A stretch of 64,000 nt of DNA from Stachybotrys elegans (lineage: Eukaryota > Ascomycota > Sordariomycetes > Hypocreales > Stachybotryaceae), in assembly GCA_020746835.1 (NCBI GenBank), contig JAGPNK010000002.1:1240001-1304000 (forward strand), read 5' to 3'. The position numbers and the translations under genes are program-made. Position 1 is the stretch's first letter. Each line of letters starts with the position of its first letter. This document shows positions 1 through 10,988 of the stretch, piece after piece. The notes under the pieces are model-generated. The model ran no database searches and was not told the origin of the DNA. It saw only the letters and a program-made list of their open reading frames with translations.

Positions 1-3000
1 CTGCGAGTGCTCTAGAAGCAAGTAAAAAAAAAAGTGTCTCCATGTCATACGCAGCAGCATCGTGGAAGACTCTGCTCTGCGACCACGGGACTGCTGGCGT
101 CCCCGCCACCCCTGCCAGCCCGCCTCTCGTCCAGGGGTGGAGAGGTTGGGTAAGCGGGTGGAGGCGCCATTGAACTCCAGAGCCGGCAAAGGCTTTTGAT
201 ATTGATTGATTGATGAGTGTCTCGCTGGCCAGGTCCTGACCAAAAGTGTCATTGTGTCAACCACGAGAGCGGTGGTAACGGGCGGAAGCAGGAGGGCTAG
301 GAAGAGGAGAAGGTCTCGAGAAGGTGCTGGCAATTAGTAGGAGCAGCCCGTAGCCTGTAAAATAGGTACCTTAGTACCTTAGAGAGGTGTTCTACCTGGT
401 AAGGTGGTGAACGATGTTCACTGAAGGAAGGAGCCTTGAGCAGAAAGTCGGTCTACTGTTACCTGCACCCCCTACTAATCTACCTAGGTACCTATATGAG
501 GGATAATACTACATGTACTTTGTCTGCCTCTCGAAACCCATTGCCGTCACGGGCGGGAAGTTTAAAGAGAAACGAGGCTTGGGCCGCAAGCTATTGCATG
601 AGGCATCGCCAACGGTTTTCTTCATGGTTTTGCTGTAGGCCCTCGTGACCCGCTGGGCTTGGATGCTGGTTCTGGAACTCCTGTTGCTGCATTGGTAGGC
701 AATGGGCTGTGCTGTTCCGACGAGGGGTACAGGCAAAGAAGAAAGCCCAAAAAAAAAAACCCAAAAAACCAAGTGGCCAGCTCTCTTGCCGCCGTCGATA
801 TTCGGCCTCAGCAGGAGCCCGTCCTCACACCCTCTCCCAAGGCCCCCTGGTCAACGCCAACACCGTCCACATGCCACCCCACCTCCAGGCTCCGTGTTAT
901 CCCATCCATCCCATGCTAATCCCTTTTTGGTACGACCCTGTTCACCTACGCCGCTTCGACGCCTGTGCCTCCGCACACCCCCACACACACACTCTCGCCC
1001 TCACACTCACACAGAGACGGGGACGCAGATACACACACACACACACACACACCCACCCCCCTCCTCTCCCTTCCTCGTCTTCCCTCTCCTCCCTCCTCAT
1101 CGAGGAAAGAGGGGGGGTCGGCTTTTCGCGAGCAGTGCGCGCGCCCAACTGTGGATCAAGCAAGCCACTGGCTATGGTCAACGACTTAGGACTGTACAGC
1201 GCAGCAGTGCCCGCCGTGCTAACACTACGTCGGAGCAGCAGGTGAATGTCCGGAGGAGGAAGTATACTGTTGATGGTGCGGCAGCATCATAATCATCATC
1301 ATAATGACTGCTGCCAGGCAATAAGCTGGCGAAACGCGCGGGCAAGAAAGCTCGTGTTCCTAGATAAGATGGAGGTGGAGAGAGGCTTGAGGCTCAAAGG
1401 ACCAGGGACTTTAGTTAGGCCCTAGGTCGGAAGTCAATTCGAGCATGAAAGCGTGTCGGTGGACAACAAACACGACACAATCGCACCAATACAACACCCT
1501 TCCTGGGCCGCGTCCTGTCTCTTCTTTGGCCTGAATGTGCCCGAGCGATAAACCATGACGGCAAACAAACCGTGCTGGACAAGACATGAGGACGACCAAA
1601 AAGCGAGGGGACCGGCGGACAGAGCGCTAAGGCACCCCAGACACGCCTAGCAAGGTCCATAATACTCCTCATTCTCCTCCTCCTCATGGCCAACGCAACA
1701 CCACCCTGCCAAGAAGGTCCGCACCGGCCTGAGAGACACCTGGTGCACTAACGTAGCTTAGCCGCTGAGGTCGAGTTGCAAGGTTAGTACCAGCCGTAGC
1801 GGCGTGCGACAGTCGTTCGCCCACCCCTACCATCCGTTGACCGTACCGTACTGTGCCTGCCTGCTGCCTGTCTACCGTACCGTACCTTACCTTACGGGGC
1901 AGTTCTGTTGAGTGGAGGGAACCCAAGGTTAAGCCTATCCATGGATCTTGCTCAGTTGTGTTCCTCCGCTATTTCGGCCTTTTTTCTCTCTCTGTTTTTG
2001 TTATTTTTATTTTTATTTTTTGTTCTTTGTTCTCTCTCGTCTTGCTATTTATTCTCAGGGTAATTTTGCCTTCTGCTGACATCTAGTTGCACTACCCAAA
2101 GTGATTTCATGTAGTGTTCCTGTCGTGACTTGCCGTCCTGAAGAAGTAGCCTTTTGAAGAAGATGGGAGCCTGTAGGGGAAGTAAAAAAAAATAAAAATA
2201 AAACCCAAAAAGAGAGGGGGAAAAGGATATCAAATGGGACAGGAAAACTTAACCTTCTTGGGGACTGCTATAAAGGTCCGCCGGCACCTGGTTGACCAGC
2301 ATCCGGGCCGGGTTGTCGTACGGACGGAGACCCTCGCTCAATCTAAACCTCACAAGGCCGACAAGTACTCGGTACCCTGGCCATCTTTCCCTCAACCCTA
2401 CCACTATTCCCTGCACCTCCTCTACCGACCCCATCCCATCCATCGACCGGCCTCCTCTCAACCGCCAAAAACAAACCCATCCCCGGGTGAGTTCGTCTCT
2501 CTTTTTCTTCCTTCTTGTCTTCACGCCGCCCGCCGACCTCCTCATTTTCCCCCTTTCCTTGTCTTTGCGTAGCCTCCTCTCTCTTCCCCCTCCAGAGGCC
2601 GGCAGAGAAAGAAGAGACAAGGTCAGTCAAACCAATCTCATCCCCAACCTTGCTCCTCGTCTGCGTCTTGTGTCTGCGTCGTCTTGCGTCTTGCGTCTTG
2701 CTACTTCCCCCCGTGGCTCCTGATCTGCTCCGTGTCGTGTCTGGGGAGTGTCAGGCTTTGCTTTTCCCTTCACCCTCAAAACCTCCACCTGCCGACCACC
2801 TTATCCTACCCACCCCCGCTGCTTCTTTTCTTCAAGGTCCCTCCCGTCGTCTTCTGTCCTCTGCGCACCAAGCTTTTCCTCGCACCACTCAACCAACCCC
2901 TCTCGCCTCGCCCCCGATCTTCAACGCAACTAATCGCTTTGCATTGCAGTAGTGGGTGCTCCCGACCACGAAACCTCTCCAAGCACGCCGTGCCATCTTT

Positions 3001-3652
3001 TGCATGCACGTCGTTGTCCTGAGATCTCTTTCCCGGAGCCCTTCCATCGCTAGCCTCATCCTGTCGCCAGCTTTGACCACGGCCGTTGCTCTAGACCCCC
3101 CTCTTTCGTTTGCAGCCGCCATCTCGTCGGGTTCCCCTCCTCGGCACTACGAAGCCACCCACTCGTCTTCAGCTCCAGCATTTGATTCTGGGTTGTCAGC
3201 AGCCAATCCTCACGACGAAGACGATCAACGTTGATGCCTTGTTACGATTCTTACGCTTCTAGCCGCAGTCATTTTCGTCGAGACCCCTTCCGCACGCACC
3301 GTCCGCTTTGTGCCTCTCAGTTGCTTTTTGGGCTCTCTGTAAATCGAGGTTTCCGCCAGCAGCCCCATCCTCGCTCGTCCTCATCGACCAATTGATTCGA
3401 ATCTCCCGTCGATTCGTGCCAGGAAACACCAGTTTTCGTGGTACTTTATCGATCTCGAGCTTGTGAGCCACGTTTCGCGCTCACTACTCGATCTGCTTCC
3501 TTGAACGGCCCAGCTCGGCCTCCCTTTTGCCTTCCAGCCACCGTCAGTAAAATACCGGAAAGCTGGATCTGCCGTCGATCTCCGAAGTGCAGACCCGAGG
3601 ACCGTCAGACGTACCGTATTATAACGCTCACGCTGCCCAACGCCCACTGTAT
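1..3652. other. Gene-free region and long 5' leader of stuA
   Basis: I see no convincing gene here. Open frames of 60-196 codons overlap one another on both strands and have no domain, and several owe their length to low-complexity sequence such as the CA repeat near 1030. From about 2400 to 3550 the plus strand is rich in C and T, as expected of a fungal promoter and a long 5' leader. The leader has many upstream ATGs. StuA genes of other ascomycetes are known for long leaders with small upstream ORFs, so translational control is plausible, but the transcription start cannot be read from sequence. Confidence 0.6.
1030..1053. repeat. (CA)n microsatellite
   Basis: A tract of about eleven CA units, preceded from 967 by a looser run of CA-rich sequence (CACACCCCCACACACACAC and similar). 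It lies in gene-free DNA about 2.6 kb upstream of stuA. Confidence 0.9.
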
Positions 3653-5892
3653 ATGAGTAGCGAGAGATTGCCGTCTCTTCCCTTACCGCCGCCTGGCCAG
3701 GCATACTCTTCCGGTACCTCGTCGCCTCGGGTCAGCTCCATTGCCTCCAGTACCTCGCACGTCGGTTCCATTTCTTCGTACACCTCGGCAGCGTCGTCCC
3801 ACGGGCCAAAGACGCCATCCCCGACTCTGCCCGTCAACGCCATCACCGGCCCTCCCACCACAATTTCTAGTTACGACGCCATGAATCAGCCACCTCCCGA
3901 CATGTACTATGGCCACAATATGTCGACGGGCCAGGCACAGCCGCCCCAGACGGTAACCTCGTCCGCTATGCCGTATCCCAGCCACCAACCTTCGTTGTTG
4001 GCATCTGGGCCTCAATACCCAAGCCAGGCCCAGTATGGCCAGTATGGCGGCTACCAGAATGGGCTCACATCTCCGCCGACGGCACCTCCCGTGTCCAACC
4101 CAATGGGCGGCTCCAATGTTCTTCCCCTGCCCGGGGTTGCGTCCCAGACTCCGATGCCTCAGTACGCAAGCTTTGACACCACCGGCCAGCAGCCTCCTCC
4201 AGGCATGAAGCCCCGAGTTACCGCTACACTGTGGGAGGATGAGGGAAGTCTGTGCTTCCAGGTTGAAGCGCGGGGTATTTGCGTTGCCCGCCGAGAAGGT
4301 ATGATTTCTCCTTTGGCCGAGAAACTAAGCAGAGGCAGTTGCTGACATGATGCCCGACAGACAACCACATGATCAACGGCACGAAGCTGCTTAACGTTGC
4401 CGGCATGACCCGTGGACGACGCGATGGTATTTTGAAGAGTGAAAAGATTCGGCATGTCGTCAAAATTGGTCCCATGCACCTCAAGGGCGTCTGGTATGCT
4501 GAGCTGAGATTAAGACAAACAAGTACCCCCCGCTAATCAGTTGATAGGATTCCTTACGAAAGGGCACTGGACTTTGCCAACAAGGAGAAGATCACTGAGC
4601 TCCTCTACCCATTGTTTGTCCACAACATTGGCGCTCTTCTGTATCATCCCACGAACCAAAACCGGACGAACCAGGTCATGGCTGCCGCAGAGAGGCGCAA
4701 GCAGGACCCGGCACCGATGCGAAACCCGGCCCCTCAGGGCCTTCCCTCCTTGTCGCAGCACCATCACCAGCCTATGGGCCTCCCCAACTCGCAGCCTCCG
4801 CTCCCATCCCATAGCATGGCTCGCCCATCTATTGACAGGGCACATACCTTTCCCACTCCTCCTACCAGCGCATCTGGTGTGATGCCCAACATGGGAAATT
4901 CAGATAACTTCCACTGGCAAGGACAGAACCTCAATGGTGCCCAAGGAAATAGTCAGATGACGATTGATACGGGATTGAGCAACGCACGTTCTATGCCAAA
5001 CACACCCGCCACTACTCCTCCAGGCTCGTCTCTTCAGAGCATGCAGCCGTATCCTTCTGCTACGCAGGCTTACGACGGACCTCGTCAAATGTACAATGCC
5101 CCTCCTGCGCAGCAATCCCCGTACCAGCCCACAAACGGGGCTCCGCAGGATCGCATGTATGGCCAACAAGCCGCGTACACGAAGAACGAGATGGGACCTC
5201 CCTCTAACCGACCCACGACGGCTGCCCCTCCTGGAGATCACCAATCGGACCACAAGGCTCCCAATGGCATCATGTCATCGGAGCAGCAGAGCCATGGCCA
5301 CGGCGGTGAGGAGGAGCATGAGCATGAGACCGAGTACACTCACGACAGTGGTGCGTACGATACTGGCCGAGCTTCGTACAACTACACGGCGCCTGGCGTC
5401 GGCGCTCTGGCTAACGAGGCCAACATGGCCCCTGAGATGAACGGTTCTCCCAACCATGCCCCGGCGTCTGGTCGGGCAACGCCCAGGTCGGCTGCCCCTC
5501 CTCAACCGTACTACTCCCAGCATACTGGCTACAACACTCCTCCCCGTGTACAGCAGACCTCCAGCAGCCTGTACAGCGTCATGTCGAATGATCGAGCACC
5601 TGGGAATGGTGCGCCTGGTGGTGATGGCTATGCGCCGACCCCGGACATGGGCAACTCGATGGCCAATGGCTACAGCAACCAGGGTCAGGTTGTCAATGGT
5701 GCCTCCAATGTGCTGAAGAGGGGACGGGAGGAAGACGACGATCTCTCGCGAGGTGCCAATGATGGCCCTGGAAGCATGGGAAATCTGGACCTCAAGCGCC
5801 GCAAGACACTGATCGATGCGTCAATGCCTTCCGCAGGCTACGATGCCATGAGCCGATCAGCACCTCCCGTCGCAGCCGCCCGCAGGCGATAA
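3653..5892 (+). CDS. stuA: APSES transcription factor StuA/Asm-1
   Basis: Sequence-specific nuclear regulator of asexual development (conidiophore, hyphal and sexual morphogenesis in relatives). Exons 3653-4298, 4361-4493 and 4548-5892 give 707 residues. The APSES DNA-binding domain starts near residue 185 with [14 protein letters not shown]. It runs through [33 protein letters not shown] and [21 protein letters not shown] to the [13 protein letters not shown] region, and both introns cut it. A Pro/Gln/Ser-rich tail ends in basic nuclear-localisation motifs (KRGREEDDD near 648, LKRRKT near 675). Start choice: the family start in Neurospora-type proteins corresponds to the Met at 3881 ([11 protein letters not shown]). 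However, the frame is open and protein-like upstream as far as a stop at 3548, so I use the first in-frame ATG at 3653. An extra upstream coding exon is possible. Identification is very firm; the N-terminus is not. Confidence 0.93.
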
Positions 5893-7412
5893 ATGCGAGA
5901 AGCCGGGAGTATTCGAATCCTCTTTTGGGGGAGTTACGTTTGGCCGGGTGAGTGGTCGCGGGGGAAAACAAAAACTGATGAAATAACGTTCAAGGCGTTG
6001 CGGCAATTTCAGCGTGAGGGATGGTGGCATTCGGGGAGTTGTGGTTACCCATCCCTTGTTCCCTTGAGCGACCATAAACGAACACCAACGACACGGGGTT
6101 GCGAGCGACTTTGTTTTTGATACAGAACTCTCTTACATCTGTTTGCATTTCGCCAAAGCGGTCTATTCCGTGGCCGACGACGAAAAGGCGTGAGACGACT
6201 TACGACTACCGATCCCCACGCCACTTAGTTTCCTTCGCATGGACGCACATGGCTGACGACTCGAGTCACGTTTATGCACGAGGGATGTTTAATTGTCTGC
6301 GCAGCGTCTGAGTATACCTTGATGCCAGTTCAGCTCTTTGTGTTTCTTTCTTGATTTTCTTTTTGTTTTCCTATCCGTTTCATTGTGTTGACGCCATTCT
6401 ACATGGCTTCCTTTGTCCTCAGCCAGATGAGTGCATGGAGACAGCACTGCCTGTAATGATCCTCAGGCGGGAAAACGTTGAGTTATGGCCTCCCGAACCT
6501 AAAGAATTGCCTCGCTATCTTGTTTATTTTCCTTTTTCTCCTTGACTTTCCTATTACCATCTCTCTATTTCTCCTATTCTACTATACATCCTACTCTGCT
6601 CACTTCTATCCTTAGTCTTGTCACTCTGACAATAGGCTCTGCGCCTAATGTCTCTGCTTGCCCTTGATTTCTCTCTTCACTTTTTTCTTTTCCTTTTCTT
6701 TCTTTTTTCTTTTTGGAAACGGAAGAGACGTTGGGGATACCCTCAACGATGACTTATGACTTTTCTCTACTTCGTCTTAACGAAAAGCGCCCAAGATGGT
6801 GTATTGGACATTGTTGCTTTATTACCTTAGGTAACGACTTATGAGAAGCAATAAAAATACTGCAATTGAAAATTCCACATGAAGAGCTCCCCTTACTCTG
6901 TGACATATACTTCTGCCCTGGCAGACCCCGGAATGAGGGAATACACCCGGTTGAGGGCGGGCATGTTGTAAAAATGGTTTGGATGGATATCCGGCTCACG
7001 TAACATTGACCAGTCAAGGTCTCGCTGGCCCTTTTTCATGCAGTTGCTGTGGCTCTCCCCAATGCCCATGTGGTTGGCGTGACTACTCATGAATTTTACA
7101 GGAGTCCCTTGTCTTTTTATTTGTCCATATAGGCTAAGGGTCTGTGGCTTGGAGGACGTTGCTGGATGGCGTTGCTGCTGTCTCCACTGTTTTCTTGTTT
7201 TTTTAGGAAGGACGATTGAACACGGTTGCCTGGTGAACAGAACGTTTTGTTTGCCCACTTCCTCCAATGATCTAAAAGCGGCCCGCAGACGCCTACTACC
7301 TTCAGTCATTTCTACATCTCCTGTAGAGATAAACTACAAAACATTGCTTCCTGGGCACGCTGCTTCAACCGCTAGAACCCTTCAACCTCGGCCGCGTCTC
7401 ACAGTGAAGCGC
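5893..7412. other. Intergenic: stuA 3' region and leader of the next gene
   Basis: No gene supported. The first part is the presumed stuA 3' untranslated region. T-rich sequence at 6340-6370 and 6530-6715 fits 3' processing and/or promoter DNA. The frame of the downstream gene is open back to 7089 but reads as cysteine-rich non-coding sequence, so it is treated as leader. Confidence 0.6.
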
Positions 7413-9494
7413 ATGATGGCTTCTCCTTTGTCACCGACTCACGAATCACGACTCAACCGCGCTGCCTCTCCTGCCGCAACCCGATCCAGCCAGTACGAAG
7501 TAGAAACCTACACGACAACGTCATCCATGAGCAACGAAAACCAAGAGAACGCGTTTACGCAGGCCTCCAATAGCCACGAGAACGCCCTCTCTAACCAAGA
7601 GAACATCTCTCCATCCAAATCCCGACACTCACGCGTTCTCTCCGGCACCGAGCTCTCACCGCTTAAGATTCTTGTGGACTCGCGAGCCGCCGGTGACCGT
7701 TCCTCCCTCGACTCGGGTGCTACATTATCATCCCGAAGCCCACGCAAGGTGTCTCCGAAGCGATTCCCGGTCAAGGTCAACAGCCCTACCGAGACGAAGC
7801 CGGTGCTTGAGCAGCGCACCATGAGCCTAGACGAAGCCATCCACGAGAATTCAGGCCTGAAACGGGCCATTGAGATCTTTGAGGATGAACAGAGCGAGCT
7901 TGACAATGACGACGGAGACTCTGTTACCGCCACTGTCACCGTTGATCCAATGACCGTCGACGACGAGGCTGCGGCTGCCGATGACACCATGGTCAGCACT
8001 TTCAGCACATTCTCAGCAGTCCCAAGCATGACCATGTTTGCAAACCTGGGCCAGGGAAAGACTGGCGTGCTTCCTAAAGGCAGCCTCTCGCCATCCAGGA
8101 CATCCCGACCAGCATCTCGGCAAGACTCTGCCAACACCACCAACTTGCTCGACTTTACGGAACAGTTGAGATTCCCACAAAAGTCTCCATCCAAGCGTGG
8201 AAACTTGTCCCCCTCCAGAACAGTTCAGAATATCACGACAACCCCCGCACGCCAGCTGGCAAGCCTCATCGACTTTGACATACCACCCATGCCCACTCCA
8301 CGAAGTGTTCCTTCAATTACGCCTCGGGAACTCGAATCACTCAAGTCAAACTTCTTGTCAGAGATCAGCTCACTCAAAGCATCCCTGAGTGGCAAGGAAG
8401 CCGAGGTTAACTCCCTCAAGACTGCTGTGGTAGATGCAGAGAAACGGGCGGGAACATCCATGGAGCAGCTCCGAGAGGAGCGCGCAACGAAGGAGCAGCT
8501 TGCTGCCGAGAGGGAGGACTGGGAGAGAAGGGGCCGTGAGATGGAGACTGTGCTTAGAAAGGTCAAGGACGAAATTGTCATGGGCCAAAGAGAGCGCGAA
8601 CAGTTGGAGGAAAGGCTTGAGGAGAGCGAAAAGAGAAGAGAGGCCGCCGAGATGATGGCTCAGGAAGCCGAAAGCAAGATGGCAGGTATGAGGGCCGGGA
8701 AGGAATCGGAGAAGTCCTCCCCCGCCGATATTAAGAGCCCCGGTGGCGCCACCGCCTCCAGCAGAGAGGTCGAGATTGCCGTCGAGCGTGTCGCGCGAGA
8801 GCTTCACGGCCTTTACAAGAGCAAGCACGAGACGAAGGTGGCTGCTCTCAAGAAATCATACGAGGCACGATGGGAGAAGAAGGTACGCGAGCTCGAGATC
8901 AAGATCGATGAGCTCGGTGAGGAGAACGAGAGACTGCGCGTCGGCCGTGACGCAACTATGACCAAGGTCGACCCGAACAGTGCCGAGGTGGAGGAACGAC
9001 GAGCACAGGCTGCCAAGGACAGCGCGGCCATCCAGGAGCTCAATGCAGACATCCAACGACTGGAGGCGGTTGTTTCGACGGTGCAGCGCGACAACGAGGA
9101 TCTCCGAGGCATGCTGGAGAAGGAGCGCGTTGAAAAGGGCGAGCTGGTGCAACTGGCCGAGGAAATGATGAGCATGCAGAGCTTCGTGGCGCCCACTCCA
9201 GCAGCAGCAGCAGCACCTCAGCGCAACGCCCGCACTCCCCAGAGAAAGCGACCCCAGGACCAGCACATTGACGACAAGTCGGAGTCGGTCAAGGCTCCCA
9301 GGATGCCAACAGACAACGTGAGGAGCGGGCTCGCGCGAGGATCCGGCCTCAAGGCCCCCAGCTCAGGGCTACGTGCGCCCCACGAACGCACCAAGAGCGC
9401 GGGCGGACTGCCTCGTCCCGGCGGCCTGCCCAGGAGCGGCATCATGAGCTCGATTGAGAAGATGGGCAACTACAGGGGAAGAGCTGCGGAGTAG
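7413..9494 (+). CDS. Coiled-coil protein resembling TACC/Alp7 (Mia1)
   Basis: Single exon, 693 residues from the ATG at 7413 (a second ATG follows at once). The N-terminal 300 residues are Ser/Pro-rich and disordered, with NENQENAF and LSNQENISPSKSRH resembling KEN-box/CDK-type cell-cycle motifs, and GTELSPLKILVDS. Coiled coil follows at about 302-420. A second stretch at about 452-590 (VARELHGLYKSKHETKVAAL, KKSYEARWEKKVRELE) matches the C-terminal region I associate with fungal TACC homologues of Alp7/Mia1. The last 100 residues are basic, with SGLRAP-type repeats. In fission yeast Alp7 binds the XMAP215 homologue Alp14 and brings it to spindle poles and kinetochores; a similar microtubule role is inferred here. 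The architecture is clear, but family assignment is from memory of motifs; other spindle-pole coiled-coil proteins are the alternative. Confidence 0.75.
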   Translation: MMASPLSPTHESRLNRAASPAATRSSQYEVETYTTTSSMSNENQENAFTQASNSHENALSNQENISPSKSRHSRVLSGTELSPLKILVDSRAAGDRSSLDSGATLSSRSPRKVSPKRFPVKVNSPTETKPVLEQRTMSLDEAIHENSGLKRAIEIFEDEQSELDNDDGDSVTATVTVDPMTVDDEAAAADDTMVSTFSTFSAVPSMTMFANLGQGKTGVLPKGSLSPSRTSRPASRQDSANTTNLLDFTEQLRFPQKSPSKRGNLSPSRTVQNITTTPARQLASLIDFDIPPMPTPRSVPSITPRELESLKSNFLSEISSLKASLSGKEAEVNSLKTAVVDAEKRAGTSMEQLREERATKEQLAAEREDWERRGREMETVLRKVKDEIVMGQREREQLEERLEESEKRREAAEMMAQEAESKMAGMRAGKESEKSSPADIKSPGGATASSREVEIAVERVARELHGLYKSKHETKVAALKKSYEARWEKKVRELEIKIDELGEENERLRVGRDATMTKVDPNSAEVEERRAQAAKDSAAIQELNADIQRLEAVVSTVQRDNEDLRGMLEKERVEKGELVQLAEEMMSMQSFVAPTPAAAAAPQRNARTPQRKRPQDQHIDDKSESVKAPRMPTDNVRSGLARGSGLKAPSSGLRAPHERTKSAGGLPRPGGLPRSGIMSSIEKMGNYRGRAAE

Positions 9495-9582
9495 AACGAG
9501 CAGACTTCGTCTGGTGGCCCGGGTACATGGAAGAGGCATAGCGCTCAGCTGGCCGGGCATGTACGTTTACCTTGATGACCGT

Positions 9583-9599
9583 GATGTGTGTGTGTGTGC
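9583..9599. repeat. Short (GT)n tract
   Basis: About six GT units in the intergenic region between the TACC-like gene and the convergent amidohydrolase gene. Confidence 0.7.
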
Positions 9600-9886
9600 T
9601 CAACAGCTTGTCATGAAATCGGCGTTGGAGGTCGGTTGGTTGATTGGTATGGACTGCAATGACCTCCCTTGCATGTGAGAGATATTAGCAGGTAATGAAT
9701 GAATCGATTGGCTTAGCAATCCATTTTAATATTCTATATTCATCTTTGCATTTGTCGTCGCCGCGACCCCGTGAGCTTGAAAATCATAAATGATCATAAC
9801 TGACATTCATCCATCACACATCAACAGTCGCGTGCCGGCTAGATGCAGGTCCTCCCGCTCCCTAGGCTACCCGACCTGGCTCCGAC

Positions 9887-10988
9887 TTACAACCCATATG
9901 CCTTCTTGGTCGTACCGCCATATATCATAGCGCGATCCTCGTCACTAAGGGATGCCATCCAGCACGTCTTGTCGACAACCTCCTTCCACCGTGGCCACGC
10001 ATCTGGGGTGGCAGCCTCGCAGACGGGCCAGTCACTACCGAACATGATGCGGCTGGGGCCAAACGTAGCGAGAACGATGGCGAGCCAGCTGAAGAGAGAT
10101 TGGAAGACCTGGGAGGGGTCCGAGTGAGCGAGGCTCGGGGACATTTCTGGGAAGGCGCCGGAGATCTTTATGTATGTCTTGGGGAGCTTGCTGAAGAGGC
10201 TGATGTGGTCGCGCCAAGAGATAAAGGAGGGATCGGAGGAGGTATTATACAAGGTAAGATCGGGCTTTCCGAGATGATCTAGACGAACAAGATGGAGCGT
10301 GTGAGCTAGTGGTGCGATTAGAGGATGGATGTGTACTCCACTTACCAATCACAAACGTCACCTTTTCTTCATCGGGGACGCCTTCGTGAGCTCGCTGCAT
10401 CATCGCGAGCACATCTTCAAGCTGCTTCTTACCGCGGCGATGGTTGTCAATGCAAACATCAAAGACGAAACCCCGGCGACCCAGCAGCTTGAGACCTTCA
10501 ATGAAGTCGTCCTTGGTACCTGTGCCATCAGGCTTGTCCTGGAGCAGATAGCGGAAACCCTTGATCTTGGGCCAGGCATCGCCAGCTACCTCCTTGACCC
10601 TGTCGAGATACTTCTCCATGGCCTCGACACCGAGCGGGAGAGGTGCCCAGGGAATCATACCAAGGCAGAGGGCCGCGTCCTCTGGGGTATGGCCGTCGGC
10701 GGCGGCATCGCGGGGCTGGCCGGTGGCGACGCGGCTGACAAAGGCGAGCTCATCGAGCTGAGGGTCCCAGGCGGTCTCGGAATCGTGCTTTCGGTCGACC
10801 TCGACGAAGAGGAAGCCCAGAAGCGAAGGGGCTGTCTTGGTGGCCTCGCGGTACTGCTCGACGGAGTGGGCGCTGCGTAGGGGGTTGTCGGGGGTCATCC
10901 ATGTGTGGGAGTCGGTGGCGGAGGATGGCCAGATGTGGACGTGGGAGTCGATGATGGGGAGAATGAGCTGGTTGTCTGAGTCGGCCAT
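9887..10988 (-). CDS. Amidohydrolase-2 family metal-dependent hydrolase
   Basis: Predicted TIM-barrel hydrolase of the amidohydrolase-2 type (L-fuconolactonase, rhamnonolactonase and 2-pyrone-4,6-dicarboxylate lactonase relatives). Exons on the minus strand are 10346-10988 and 9887-10278, giving 344 residues. The 67-nt intron (10279-10345) splits the Asp codon of the VIDHLGKPDL strand. Visible signatures are the N-terminal metal motif DSHVHIW (His16, His18), the IDNHRRG segment, DHLGKP near 215 and the C-terminal active-site motif MFGSDWPV. Cytosolic, since there is no signal peptide. The substrate cannot be told; lactones of sugar acids are the usual guess. It stands alone, without transporter or sugar-catabolic neighbours. 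It converges with the upstream-numbered TACC-like gene. Confidence 0.9.

Noticed and set aside
702..1292. 196-codon plus-strand frame
   Set aside because: Built on a CA repeat with His-Thr runs, overlaps other frames equally long, no domain.
3587..3652. Start of StuA at 3587
   Set aside because: The codon there is GTG, not ATG; fungal nuclear genes rarely start at GTG, so 3653 or 3881 is preferred.
7089..7412. Upstream in-frame ATG of the TACC-like gene
   Set aside because: The 108 added residues are Cys/Arg/Leu-rich and unlike the rest of the protein; probably open by chance in the leader.
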